Part shown: piece after piece, positions 36,461 through 48,000 of the stretch
Layout: each line of letters starts with the position of its first letter
How positions within the stretch are numbered: the first letter of the stretch is position 1
DNA from: Timema cristinae
Lineage: Eukaryota > Arthropoda > Insecta > Phasmatodea > Timematidae
DNA length: 64,000 nucleotides
Direction: 5' to 3'
Assembly: GCA_039000515.1 (NCBI GenBank)
Contig: JBCFYV010002255.1
Coordinates: 23,557,963 to 23,621,962 of the forward strand
The notes under the pieces: generated by a model
Seen by the model: the letters and a program-made list of their open reading frames with translations, nothing else
What the model was told of the DNA's origin: nothing
Databases searched by the model: none
Position numbers and translations under genes: made by a program

Positions 36461-37129
36461 CACACACTGGACGATAATCGCCAGATACAAGCCGTCCACC
36501 GATGTTTATCGTGTGTCTGGATATAAGGAAACATCGCCCGAGTGTCCGGCGGTAAAAGATCAAAAGAATGTTGCCAGTGTCTCGGTCTCTAACCTCCAAT
36601 GGGGAACATCGCTTGGTGTGTACCCACGCGCATACATCGGCGGACAACTTCTGAATTTGATCCAGTTGATTTCTACTCCTCGTCCTTGTCAACGAGTGTT
36701 TCCTTTTATATTTTGGTGGTGATTTTCTTATGATTAGTGCAGATTACGTTACCATTTCAGCTCAAAATTTGGTATCTTGCTTTGTAATTGTAGGTTCCAC
36801 CAAACAAAATACCTCTTCAAAATCCTGTTTCTCATCCTTACGATTATTTTTTTTAATTCGCACCCTTCATTCAATATTAGATCCGACAAGAAACAGTCAC
36901 CATAATTCTCTCCTCGTCTTTAAAACTCTTTATTTTCACCAAAGTATTTTTCGCTTTTAAAGATATTAAATTATATTAAAAGCGGCAGCAATGTGCGGAT
37001 CCACCACGAAAGGAACGAGGACTGGTGAGATGCATCTGCTCGGTGTGGATGCCAACGTCGGTGGAGACTTGTATGCGTGGACGATGTTGCAAGTCGCTGG
37101 ATACTTGTATCTGGCAATTATCGCCAGTG
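36461..37129. mobile_element. Unclassified inverted-repeat element
   Basis: The left arm 36461-36491 (CACACTGGACGATAATCGCC then AGATACAAG) and right arm 37104-37129 (CTTGTATCTGGCAATTATCG then CCAGTG) are inverse of each other with few mismatches. Inside, TCCACCGA(T/C)GTT recurs in inverse next to both arms. The GC content is far above the surroundings. Reading frames across it on both strands resemble nothing I know. The target duplication is unclear because a hAT element begins about 10 bases beyond the right arm. Confidence 0.55.
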
Positions 37130-37138
37130 GGTACTATT

Positions 37139-37950
37139 CAGTGGCGGCTCGTAGCTAAATTAGTGGAGGTGCTGCTCCAGAAAATATTTAATCTTTGTTT
37201 TAAAATTGTGTAAAAGGAAAAAAAAAACATGTATACAGAGACAAATTATTCAGGAACTTGATTTAATCTTTAAAAAAAATATCTTTTTTTGCTTACTTTA
37301 ACTTTAATTGTTACGGTTCATTTAAAAATGGAATCCATCTTCTTGTTTTAATTTGCGCAAAAAGTTCAACAATTTTCTCCTTGATCTCTGGATTGACAAT
37401 TGAGGAAATTTTTCTCCAATGAAAGTACTGCAAGCGCATTTAGTCTTTCTGTTAAATAAAATAACAGAAAAAAATTAATCAAATAGAATAGCTGGAAGAA
37501 AATAATAATAATCTAACCTACACTCTTCTACACTTTATCACATTCAAGAATATGTACACGGTTTTTAAGCACAATACACGCTGAGTAAAAAAAACTTCCT
37601 TCCACCATCACGCTAGAGCCGGCACTGCGAGAGCAACAGTGCTCTATCTTTAACTGGTAGTCCCGCCTTCCTCCCCACCCCCCTTCTATGTGTGGCATGC
37701 GCACAACAGTCAAACACCACGTCACTGGCACTGTGAACCCAAAGTTCTATACAAAAAAAAAATGTATCTTTTTCATAAACTGGGGAATGGCTACTGAAGT
37801 ACTGAATTAAGCTTAAGGAATATATATTGTACTACAAAAATAATAAATAATTAAAGTTAAAAGGAGTCATTATATTAAATGTTATCGATAATATCAAGTG
37901 GAAATAGGGGGTGCTGCAGTTCCGCAGTGCCTATACACTAGCCGCCACTG
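37139..37950 (-). mobile_element. hAT-type element, copy 1 (812 bp), with 8-bp target duplication
   Basis: It begins CAGTGGCGGCTCGTAG and ends with the inverse AGCCGCCACTG, flanked by GTACTATT (37131-37138) and GTATTATT (37951-37958), an 8-bp duplication with one mismatch. On the minus strand at about 37320-37460 it retains the 3' end of a hAT transposase: RLNALAVLSLEK and, one frame over, EIKEKIVELFAQIK, a typical hAT C-terminal region. The N-terminal and catalytic parts are missing. A second copy is at 49364-50186. It is a non-autonomous deletion derivative. Confidence 0.88.
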
Positions 37951-38188
37951 GTATTATTACTAGGCATCGCACCCGGACGTATGCCTCGTAGAGAAGATAA
38001 TTAGGCGAGTCGGAAATAGAGCTCACGTCAAATGGTTAGGGTTAGAATATACATATATACAATTCTTGGATCGATGCTACTAACATCTCAATAGTTAGAA
38101 CGACTTTCTCTTCTTTATTTAATTCGAGTGGAGTGGAGGGTGCACGCGAACGTATAAAAAGCAAGCGAGATGTTTTGTGGTTAGCACA

Positions 38189-38497
38189 ATGTTCCGGAGA
38201 CAAGGATACAAGTTTGAAGAACTTGGTGAGATTATGGGACGGGTGTTTTCAAAATCTCATCGCCGAGGATGAAAAAATAAGAAAAAAGCTACACCGAGCC
38301 GAGTTGAAGGAATACAGCTGGCAGAGGCCGTCATTAGACCCGCCCTTATCGTCGAAGAGGAAGAACCAAGCGCTTCTGCTGCCGATAGTTGGGAGAAGAG
38401 CGCCGATTCTGATGGAGAGAAGGAGAGTCTCAATCCTGCTGACGAGTTTCGACAAGACCACATCTCGGATGTTGTCATGCTAACGGAAAAGTTTTGA
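38189..38497 (+). pseudogene. Unrecognised 102-codon frame with one internal TGA
   Basis: From ATG at 38189 the frame reads FRRQGYKFEELGEIMGRVF, meets TGA at 38270-38272, then continues open to TGA at 38495-38497. The second half is strongly acidic and Ser/Ala/Glu-rich (VEEEEPSASAADSWEKSADS, then DEFRQDHISDVVML). The composition looks like real coding sequence and is GC-rich beside its surroundings. An alternative frame (38133-38483, 116 codons, basic) overlaps. I do not recognise either. It may be a decayed transposon protein or the last exon of an unknown gene. Confidence 0.35.
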
Positions 38498-38962
38498 TTC
38501 CATCACATTTCATATATTTGTTAATATATATTATTTAAAAACTACATTATTCACTTAATTTAAATCCTTTTTTTTTCTTTGTGTATACAGCTTAGTAGGG
38601 GTAGGAAGGGTATGGATGGGATGGAGAAAGGAAAGTCGCAGCTTGCCCTTGAAGTGAAGATATTATTAATGAAAGAGATATTTTAGAGCATGTTCAGGAT
38701 GAAGGAAGATGGATAAGATGAAAGTAGGAAGTGGATGGAGGAATGAAGGGTTTGGCCTGGACGGAGAAAAGAATAGTTTGACAAGGATGGATAAGAGAAA
38801 GGCCGGGAGGAATGGGGTGAGTACAGTAAGGTGGAACAAAGGGGGGAGAGGAGGATAACAGAGGGAGCAGACGCTTACGGCTCGAGAACATGAAATGACG
38901 TCTGGGAGAAGACCTCCACACAATCACACGTGTTTGATCAAGCTCGTCCTGTGGCCTGTAAA

Positions 38963-39472
38963 CATGGGTGCCCATAAATGAGCAATAAGGGGTGACTCTA
39001 ACCCTCTTCCCCCTTATAACTCTACACTATTTACTTCTTTTTTTTTGTTAATTTATATTTAAAAATATAATTATGTATTTGGAATTTGACTGCAATTTGC
39101 CATTAACAAATTTGAATCATCAATATTTGAGCTAACAGAGATAAAAGTAACAAAATGTAGATGTTCCCTTTCCCTCTTCAACACCTTTCTTTTAATTTTA
39201 TTTTGTTCAATTAACTTGTGAACATTATAGGGTTACTTTTCAAACTTTTTTTTTTAATTTCTTCAGAAACTATTTTGTTGTTGCGAAAATTGACTCTTGA
39301 AACTCAATTAATTAGCTTGGAATTATGTCCAGGTGCTGTAAAACTCCCTATCACAAGATTAAATTCCTGAAATTTTCTCTCGAGGAGGGTAGAGGGTGCC
39401 ACATTCCCACCAGATGGGGCTCAATCCGGCCCCCACCTTTCCCCATTTGGAAATCCCACATGGGCGTCCTTG
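38963..39472. mobile_element. hAT-like MITE (510 bp)
   Basis: The left terminus CATGGGTGCCCAT pairs with the inverse of the right terminus ATGGGCGTCCTTG (about 10 of 13). CCTGTAAA occurs directly at both borders (38955-38962 and 39473-39480), a perfect 8-bp duplication. No coding remnant is seen. Confidence 0.72.
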
Positions 39473-39825
39473 CCTGTAAATAAGGACGCATTTTAAAAAA
39501 AAAAACTAATTTTTTTACCTGCCCTTAAAATCGACATATATATAACTTTTGATACCCGTAATACTTTTTTTGAAATTTCTTCACCTTTCTAGAGGTTTGA
39601 AGATACGTGAGATCCATGTTATTGTTTTATTGGAACTTATTTTAAATAGCTGGATTTTTTCCAGAAAAAAAAGTAATACAACTTTTCCCCAATCAGAATA
39701 TTTCTTGTGGAAAAAAATACAGCTCACATATCTACTGGAAGCCAGAAAACCTGTTAATACGAACTTACGCCTTTATCCGCATGCCCACAGGTGCAGGCTA
39801 ATACTAGTAACATTACATACATACC

Positions 39826-41887
39826 CAAGGCCGGGGGGGTAGGGGAGTTTGGGGGCTCACCCCTCCCCCTCCAAAATAAGACTTTTTTTTACTATCTATA
39901 GTTTAAACAATATCAAAATAAAGATACAAGAAAAGATATAAAACTAGTATCTGGCATTCGTTCTTATTTTAAAATACATTTGTACAAATATGATGTAACT
40001 AGAGTACAACCCAGGCAGTCCAAAATTCCAGATAATCCACTTCAGTCCCAATTAGTTCGGACTAACGAGGTTATAATGAATGTGTGTACAGTACATTGGC
40101 CAGGTAACAAGCTGGGTATAATGTTGACAAAATGTTGACAAATAAATAGAAAGTGTTAGTGCGTGTAGGGAAAGGGGGAAAGAAAGTATTTGAGATCAGG
40201 AAACAGCAAAACCTTTCGACATGAAACTTTTGAATAAAAAATCCGAATACACATTACTATAATATTTTAATTATTTTATTTGTTTTGATATTGCAGTGGC
40301 GCACTCCCGGTAGGTGAAGGGGGAGGAGCTAAGGGGGGCTAAAGCCCCTCCTAGATTAATTTATTTTTATTTTTTTAAACTTAGCTAGATTTAATATTTT
40401 AGGAGTGGCAAGCGACAACTCACCTTGTAAAACAAACATTCTGGAGAAACACGTATAATTCATCCAGGACCTTAGGTTTACTTGGATGACAGCTCAAAAA
40501 GTTACTAGATATAATCCCTAATGTATCCCTACGCCAACAGCTGACATCTGCCACTTTGGATAACTGTATCTAATGAAAACAGATGGTAATATATCAATTG
40601 AAAGTTAGCCACAATAATTTAGGCCAATATTATTTATATATTTATTTGAGGTCGTACACAAAGCTTATTTATCGTTTTATTCTACTCAAAAAATATATTA
40701 TTCACAGCACTTCCACTAAAGGCCTAACGAAAATAACTTCAAAATGGCGACCGAGAATTTAAACCATGTGATTGAAGGTGACAGAGACAAGTTCTTTACA
40801 ATGATGCACCCACTCATTGGATATAAATATTTTATTCAGTTAAATATTTCGAAATACGATAAAATAATCATAAAATAATTTATTATTTATATAAAAAATG
40901 ACAAATATTTTCTTTTTCAAGTAAATATGATGCCTGTATTAAAAGGTATTATTGTATGTACTATATTGCACATTATAGATAACATTCCAAAAGAAGAATA
41001 ATTACTTTTAATTATGTTTAAACTATTGTTTCGGATTGGCTAAAAAGAAATTATTAAAAGTTATCAAATAGTATGAGAAAACTTAAGTTTACGTTATTTT
41101 AAATGTAAAATAAAACAAGTAATTCAAAAACTTAACATTTATAACAAAACAGTGATCTTTTACAAGTGTTGGCAACGCAAAACCTAACATACGATTTTGA
41201 ATGTCATCCAGGTAAAAAAAAACTATCATGAACAGACTCTAAATAGCTTACCCCTGAGATTAAGAGAAAAAGAAAGTTACGGCAGTTTTGCCCAACCAGA
41301 TGGGCTGGACGACATGATTAATGCAGACACGTTATCAACTGCTAGACCTACTAAAATTTGCCATTCAGCAAACTGAATCATAGTATCATTGTTGTCCCTA
41401 GAAAAACTTCTCAGCTACACTATTCCCCTCGGCAAGAAACGAAAAAACAGTGACCTATAACCTGCATATGCTGTTGCCCATATCAATAGTGTAAAGAATA
41501 TATTGACAGTGCAAGAAAGATGGCAGAAGATTTAGGATCAATATAAGCATGCCAAGATTCAATGTTTTAACCTATAGTGAGGAGAAATATTACCGCTGAG
41601 CTGTTTACTTACCGTGGATTGATTTCCACATAAACACAATTTCTGAGAAAATTTTTTATTATATATATATATATATAGTATACGAGGTATTTTATATATA
41701 TAATACACACACACACACAAGTCGTAGTATCCACCGTGTTACCATAAGCTACCGTAAAAAAACACGTCAAACGGCTTCTATAGGCATTTATTATTTGTGA
41801 TTTTCCCTAGTCTCCAGTAGTTGAGCGGGGCGGGGGCTGTGTCCCTCCCAAAATCCTCTCCGAAATGTTCAACTGGCTACGGCCTTG
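39826..41887. mobile_element. Possible hAT-like element (2.06 kb)
   Basis: The left end CAAGGCCG and the inverse of the right end CGGCCTTG match. The flanks TACATACC (39818-39825) and TTCATACC (41888-41895) agree in 7 of 8. The terminal parts are G-rich then C-rich, as in many hAT ends. A second hAT-like terminus (CAGTGGCGCACTCCCGG, ~40298) sits inside, so the interior may be composite. No transposase domain is recognisable. Confidence 0.5.
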
Positions 41888-41895
41888 TTCATACC

Positions 41896-43232
41896 TAATC
41901 ACGCCGTTTCCTTACGGGGTAAGCAAGAAACTGCTTACAGCTCAAAAAACAACTCTGTATTTAATCCATCCGCGCTAACTTTCTCCACACTTTCCCTATC
42001 CTTGCATAAATTACTCCCTTCGCTTCAACAACATCCATACACCGAGTTATACATGATATTTAATTCTTAAAACTCTTAAAATAGTTCTCTTTTTCACACA
42101 TTCGTCTACGACACGTCTAACATGGTCTACCCCTTCCTTTTTTATCCACACATTCTACCATCAAATATTTGTCTCGTCACTTGATCCACACTCATCCTCT
42201 AAACATGTCCAAACCAAAGTAAAACTTTTTTTTTAACATTCTCTAATAACGTGTATTCAAAACCTAAAAGAACCAATCAATTTAAAATATTTCTTATAAG
42301 TTTAAAGTTATCCTTTAGAAACAAACCTAAAATAAAAAAAATCAGCACCAAAATGTCGTTTTTCTCTTAATGGCTTTTTTTTTCACGAACATCAGAGGAG
42401 GAAAGACTGGTAGAAAACAGAAGGGAAGTGAAAAAAAATATATAAGAAAGGAAAGTCCTCCGAGATTACGCCTCCGTATCTTTTTTATCTTGCCCAAGGG
42501 AACTTTTATCGATCTTTTTTAGTGACCCCTTTCCACTTCTTTTATCCCCCTCACACGCCGGGGCAAGAGAACTGAACTAAACTCTAGCACGATCTCAACT
42601 GGTTTTTTTTACAACACATGTGGTAAAGTGAACAGTGTTGGCTGTGAAGCCTACATTTCTAGGGAAGCGCTCTCCTCTGAATAACCTCTAATAAGGAAAA
42701 CCCCAATATTATTACGAATTGACATATTTGACGGATAGAAAAAGTTACTGGATCTATTTTATGTATCCATACGTCAAACCATATTATCTTCAAGCTAGTA
42801 TGTTGATCAGCTGTCACTTTTGGCAATAAACAATATGTTTGAATACTTTAGTCTTTTGAGCGTTTTACCATAATATTTAGTTTATATAAAATAAAAATCA
42901 CTGTTTCAACAAACTAATATATACTATTAATAATTTAAGACTCAATGATTTAAAAAAAAAAGTTGAAAGACGCGGTAGTAAAAACAAAAGTCGAAAGGAA
43001 TCGCTCTACGTTTTAAATACATAGCATGTATAATTTTATATATATATTAAAAAAACACTTATTATATATCTGCCATATATAGATAAATACATAAAAAATA
43101 TATCATACATTATTTATATATTTATTTATAATTTATAAATATATTTTTATATTAAAAAAAATAAATTATACATAATATGTATTTAAAATGTGAAACGATT
43201 CCTTTCAACATTTGTTTTTACTATCGCGTCGA
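41896..43232. other. Intergenic DNA without recognised features
   Basis: AT-rich with TA runs near 43030-43170 and short reading frames only. I see nothing supportable. Confidence 0.5.
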
Positions 43233-43509
43233 CCCGCCTCGGTGGCGTAGTTGGCTAACGCGCTTGTCGTGTTTAGCTCGACTGCTGAGGACGGGGAGAT
43301 CGAGGTTCGAATCTCGGTCGGGTGAACTGGGGGTGGATTTCCTAAATGGTTTTCCACTCTCCCTCCACGCAAATACGGGTTCACTTCCTCTAATGAAACC
43401 TTCCCAATTCCTAATCCATTAGCGTAATTAGTAATTAAAGCTTATAACCCGAAAGGGTAGTAGGACGTGGTGCTAAATATTATTATTATTATTATATTAT
43501 TATTTTTTC
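43233..43509 (+). repeat. SINE family B, full length
   Basis: Head CCCGCCTCGGTGGCGTAGTT, B-box GGTTCGAATCTCG, central GGTTTTCCACTCTCCCTCC, tail TATAACCCGAAAGGGTAGTA and (TAT)n. It is tail-to-tail with the minus-strand SINE starting at about 43510. Confidence 0.92.
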
Positions 43510-44580
43510 TACCGCGTCTTTCAACTTTTTTCTTTATCGCCGCGTCAGGTTATTCGCCTATTTGATAATTACTCTAATGGCGTAGGGACATTAAAGGAAG
43601 CATTTTAGAGGGAATCTACTCGCATTTGCTTGGAAGGAGAGTGAGAAACCATTTAGGAAAAACCACCCTCAGCGCTCGGTAGACCCGATTGTATTAGAAC
43701 CCCGACCTCCCTGTCGTGAGCAGGCCAATCTAACACGAGAGCAACCCCTTAGATCAATGTTTCCAAACTTATTAGTCACGTGGACCCTCTAATCAGGGAA
43801 CAGTAGATTCGCGGACCCCTTGGTGCAGGATAAATTATTAAAAAATGATAATCATAAATTGAGTGGCTAAATAAGTCATAATATATTTTTAATGCAAATA
43901 TAATTACAATATAGATCAAAATAAAATAAATGTAGGCATTATATTTTTACATTTGTAGACATAATATCTATTTTTAAATAAGTGTAAAAATGAATTACAA
44001 TAAATATGGAAAGTAAATATAAACTGTATCATATTTTTACATATATAATCACTGATGATATATGAGAGGAATGGAAATGCTTGTGTGACTATCATTTAAA
44101 TCTAGAGCAATTTTAGTTACCATCAATCCTAAGTCTAATTCCACACTGACAATTTTTTTAAAACCTTTTCTATACCACAAAAAGCAGAAAAGTCTTGCTC
44201 TCACAAATAAGTTGTAGCAAATGGCATCGAATGTTTAAGTGTTTTTCTGAAAGTTATTTGTGCTGGTTGACGAGAAAACTAAAATAAAAGTTAATTTCCA
44301 AACGATCCTTTCAAAGATATAGGCACAAGGGGCGTGCCCCCCCCCTCCCTTTTCATCTTCACTTTCTTGTCAGTTTTAATATGGGAAGGCATATCCATTG
44401 TGTTTAGTAGATAACAGCAATTTAACATTTTATTTTATTTTATTTTTATTTTATAAGATCTAAAAATATATACAGGTGTATCGTGGACCCCCTGAATGAG
44501 CTTTGGGGACCCATGGGGGTCCATGTACCCCACTTTGAGAATCTCTGCCTTAGACCATTCGTCCACTGAAGCGGGTTTTT
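43510..44580 (-). repeat. SINE family C split by a MITE
   Basis: The SINE runs 43510-43754 and 44548-44580 on the minus strand; the 793-base MITE lies between. The minus-strand head AACCCGCTTCAGTGGACGAA lies right of the MITE, and the B box, central domain and tail lie left of it. Confidence 0.82.
43755..44547. mobile_element. hAT-like MITE (793 bp) nested in a SINE
   Basis: Left end CAATGTTTCCAAACTT and right end AAGTGGGGT...CTCAAAG in inverse give imperfect terminal repeats of the CAG-GTTTCCCAAA type, both followed inward by (A)TGGACCC. The flanking 8-mers are CCTTAGAT (43747-43754) and CCTTAGAC (44548-44555). The left flank ends inside the tRNA-like head of a minus-strand family C SINE, and the right flank continues that head (CCACTGAAGCGGG). 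The interior is AT-rich without a recognisable transposase. Confidence 0.82.
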
Positions 44581-44689
44581 TGACAACAATTCCGGAAGCT
44601 CTATTACCCAAATGATTATTGTATTTGTCATTCGACAATAAAGCTTGTCTGGGTGAGTCTACAACTTTTGCCAGTGAACCAAACACAGG

Positions 44690-44766
44690 GAAGGTGGGAA
44701 TGGTGGTGGTGTGTGTGGTGCTGTGTGGTGTGGTGGGTGGGGTGGTGGGTGGTGGTGGGGTGGTGG
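44690..44766 (+). repeat. GGTGG-rich low-complexity tract
   Basis: Nearly pure G/T on the + strand, made of GGTGG, GTGTGG and GGTGGGG pieces with many GGG/GG runs, so it has quadruplex potential. It lies about 110 bases beyond the nested SINE/MITE. Confidence 0.85.
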
Positions 44767-44931
44767 GGAATTATCCAAGGCGACCATGGCTAGCTCTTAA
44801 CTTTGCGAGTAAATACAGCCAAAATGTCAATGAATTTGATACCACTTATTTGTTTTTATGCTGCCAACGACCTACAATATTTTTTAGACTAGTATTTCAG
44901 AAAGGTAAGCGTATAAATTTAATTTATTTTT

Positions 44932-45176
44932 TCCACCCTGTCTTAGAACACCTTTGGGCTATATGCTCACCTACGCTAATGGAATAGGTATGGTTAAGGT
45001 AGAATTTTAGAGGAAATGCGCCCGTATTTGCTAGGAGATATTTGGGAAACCATTTTTGAACAAATACCCTCAGCCCAACTGACTGGGATCCAAACCCTGA
45101 TCTCCCTATTCTCGAAAATATAGACTAAAATACGAGAGTGAAGCGTTATACCATGTGATCACCAAAGTAGGGCTTT
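44932..45176 (-). repeat. SINE family C, degenerate
   Basis: Minus strand: head GCCCTACTTTGGTGATCACA, B-box GGTTTGGATCCCAG, central GGTTTCCCAAATATCTCC. The tail hairpin is changed (CCAAAGG). Confidence 0.75.
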
Positions 45177-45297
45177 TTATTTTTGTTTATTGCAAACTTT
45201 AGCTTGATTTTAAACATTTAAAGAATATTTTTCCTCGAAAGTGTTTTTTTCCCTACTCTCTTGTCTAATATTATCGCATTTACTAACTAAAAAATTT

Positions 45298-45685
45298 GTG
45301 ACCTCGTGGTCTTGGAGTAAGGTGTCGGACTTCCATGCTGGGGTTCCGGGGTTCAATTCTAGGTCCCGGCACAGATTTATCTGATTGCCAAACCCTTCCT
45401 TCAACTCTGACAAGACGTGTATTAATCACAACTTGTGAATGTGTGGAGTGAAAGGCCTCCACCGTGGTTCGAATCCCACGTTAAACTGTATGTCCTCCAT
45501 TTAATCTCACAATCCCCCTACCATTACACATTAGTGTAAGTGCGTATAACCCGAACGGGTAGTAAGATGCGGTGATAATAATAATAATAATAAAATAATA
45601 ATAATAATAATAATTATAATAATAATATTATATTATTATAATTTTATATATTATTATATTAAATAATAATAATAATAATAATAAC
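45298..45685 (+). repeat. SINE family A with long (TAA)n tail
   Basis: Head GTGACCTCGTGGTCTTGGAG, B-box GGTTCAATTCTAGG, body GGCCTCCACCGTGGTTCG, tail TATAACCCGAACGGGTAGTA, then about 120 bases of TAA/TTA repeats. Confidence 0.9.
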
Positions 45686-45884
45686 CTTTTTTATGCTCGA
45701 CCACTCGTTTGTAAGCTTTGCGGTACAAAATATATATCATATAATTTACTCTGACATGCTGAGCTCAGAGTTAGTGTAATGACATCTATGACAATTAACG
45801 ACGTAATAAAAATTAAGATAATTTTCCAGCAACATTTCGTACTCTATATAATTACATTTAAATATTGAATGCACTGACCGTTAG

Positions 45885-46122
45885 CTCAGCTTCTTACTAC
45901 CCATCCGGGTTTAACGCTTACGTACTAAAACACATGTGTTAGTGAATATGAAAGTTTAATGTAGAGGAAGTGCACCCGCATTTACGTGAAGGTAAAGTGA
46001 ACTATTATGGAAAAAAAAACCTCTCAGTGCATCCGACCGGGATTAAACCCTGATCTCCTCGTCTTCGACAGTCTCTATTGCAAGAGTAGCACTTTAGACC
46101 ATGCGGCCACCGAAGAGGGTGT
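45885..46122 (-). repeat. SINE family C
   Basis: Minus strand: head CCCTCTTCGGTGGCCGCATG, B-box GGTTTAATCCCGGT, tail TTAAACCCGGATGGGTAGTA. Confidence 0.82.
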
Positions 46123-46611
46123 CAGCACTTATTTTCATACCAGCGACGTAGCCGGGGGGTGGGGGGGGATGGGGGGTTGAAGAGGGTCCAGACCCAACCT
46201 CCCCGAGGACTCAGTTCACAGGCACCAGCTTAAACAATTACTTAAGCCTGTTTTTATTTCATTTTAAACTTTTACTCGTGTTCTTTGTGTGTTTTAGTTT
46301 AAATAAATAATACATATTTTTAAGGTATCTCGGCTTGAAAATATTCTTTAACCTATAATCTATCAATACCGTGGTATACTTGTAATCTAACACAATTACA
46401 ATGTGGCCTTTCATTGGTTGTACGGGGGAGGGTGGTTTGTAAGATAGGGATGTTTGTGCAGGAGAGTGGAAGGGGGGATGGGGGGGATTAAAACAAAACA
46501 GTGCCAAACATCACGATAATCTTCAGTCATTTTTTTTATACCATTATAGGCCCTAAATACCTCATTGTGTCGACAGGCCTCTAAATTCCGATAATAATAT
46601 ATTTATATTAT

Positions 46612-46854
46612 CTAGCACCACGTCTTACTTCCCTTAGGGTTATAGGCTTGAGTAATAATTACGCTAATGGACTAGGAATTGGGAAGGTTGAGTTATAGGA
46701 AGTGAACCCGCATTTGCGTGGAGGGAGAGTGGAAAACTATTTAGGAAAAACCACCCCCAGTTCACCCACCGAGATTCAAACCTCAATCCCCGCCCTCGGC
46801 AGTCTGGCTCAAGACGAAACTAGTGCGTTAGCCAATTACACCACCGAGGTGGGT
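46612..46854 (-). repeat. SINE family B, full length
   Basis: Minus strand: head CCCACCTCGGTGGTGTAATT, B-box GGTTTGAATCTCG, central GGGTGGTTTTTCCTAAATAG, tail ATAACCCTAAGGGAAGTAAG. TAA repeats flank both sides. Confidence 0.88.
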
Positions 46855-47089
46855 AATAATAATAATATAATATAATAATAATAATAATATATAATAATGA
46901 TAATAATATTAATAATTCTCCCTTATCTGATTTTGTATAAAATAAGAAAGTGACTAGAAATTACTGAATTTTTCTTTATAAATATTCCAATAAATTGGTG
47001 GGGAGTGGGGGGAATGGGAATTTGATTAGGAACATCTACCCAGGGAGGCGTCAGCTGTTAAAGGTTGTGAACTACTGTTCTAGATACCT

Positions 47090-48000
47090 ATAATTTTCAA
47101 AAATTTCCACAAAAAAGACTATTTAAAATAGCTTCTATAAGATCCAATTTTCAAAATGTTGCTGGGCGATGACCATTTAAAATACTGTAGTCTCTAGAAG
47201 CATTTAATTTTCGAGAAAAAACCATGTGAGGATCAATCTAAATAGCTTTTAGAAGCATCCAAATGTCAAAAAATTCATAGGGAATTACTATTTTTAATAG
47301 CTTTTAGTAGATCTAAATTTTTAATAATGTGTTGAGGACTTCTCTAAATAGATTCGAGGAACATCAATATTAATTAGCCCTCTCTAGAGGATATTTTTGA
47401 ATATGAAGTTGAAAGACCTTCATTAAACTGTAAATAACCTCTAAAGGCATTCCATGCTTTAAAATGTACCAGGTAGGGACCACTCCCAATAGTTCCTAAA
47501 GGCATCCAATTCTAAAAATTTGTCAAATAGATTATCGAGGCATATAATACAAATAAAAATCAGGTGACACTCACTCCAAAGAGTTTCTAAAAGCATCCAA
47601 TTTCCAAAAATATCCAGGTGAGGATATTTTCAATTAGCATCTAAAAGCATATTTAAAAAAAAAATGCCACACAAGACCACTTAAAATAGCGCCAAGAAGC
47701 ATCTAATTAAAATAAAAGGTAGATTGAGGATCACTCTAAATAGCTTAAGGTGGGTATACAAATTTCAAAAATTTCCAGGGGAAGACCACTTTAAATATCT
47801 TCTAGAAATTTTTTATTTTCTTCGTTAATTCAAGGCAAGAACCACTCAAAATACCTTCTGGAGATATCCTATTTTCACAAACTTCTGGGAAATATTACTC
47901 TAAATAGCTTATAAAAATAATATAATTTTTCAAAAATTCAGGAGGAGGAACTTTCCAAATAGTTTTTAGAGACATCCAATTTCAAACATTTATTGAGAAG
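47090..48000. repeat. Degenerate ~55-60-bp tandem repeat
   Basis: About fifteen diverged units share AATAGCTT(C/T)TAGAAGCATC, then AATTTTCAAAAATT and AGG(T)GAGGACCACT in the same order. Spacing is 55-65 bases. It is an old minisatellite-like array and no protein frame runs through it. Confidence 0.75.

Noticed and set aside
36354..36722. 112- and 93-codon frames on opposite strands as genes
   Set aside because: They overlap antiparallel and lie in and across the end of an inverted-repeat element, and neither shows a known motif.
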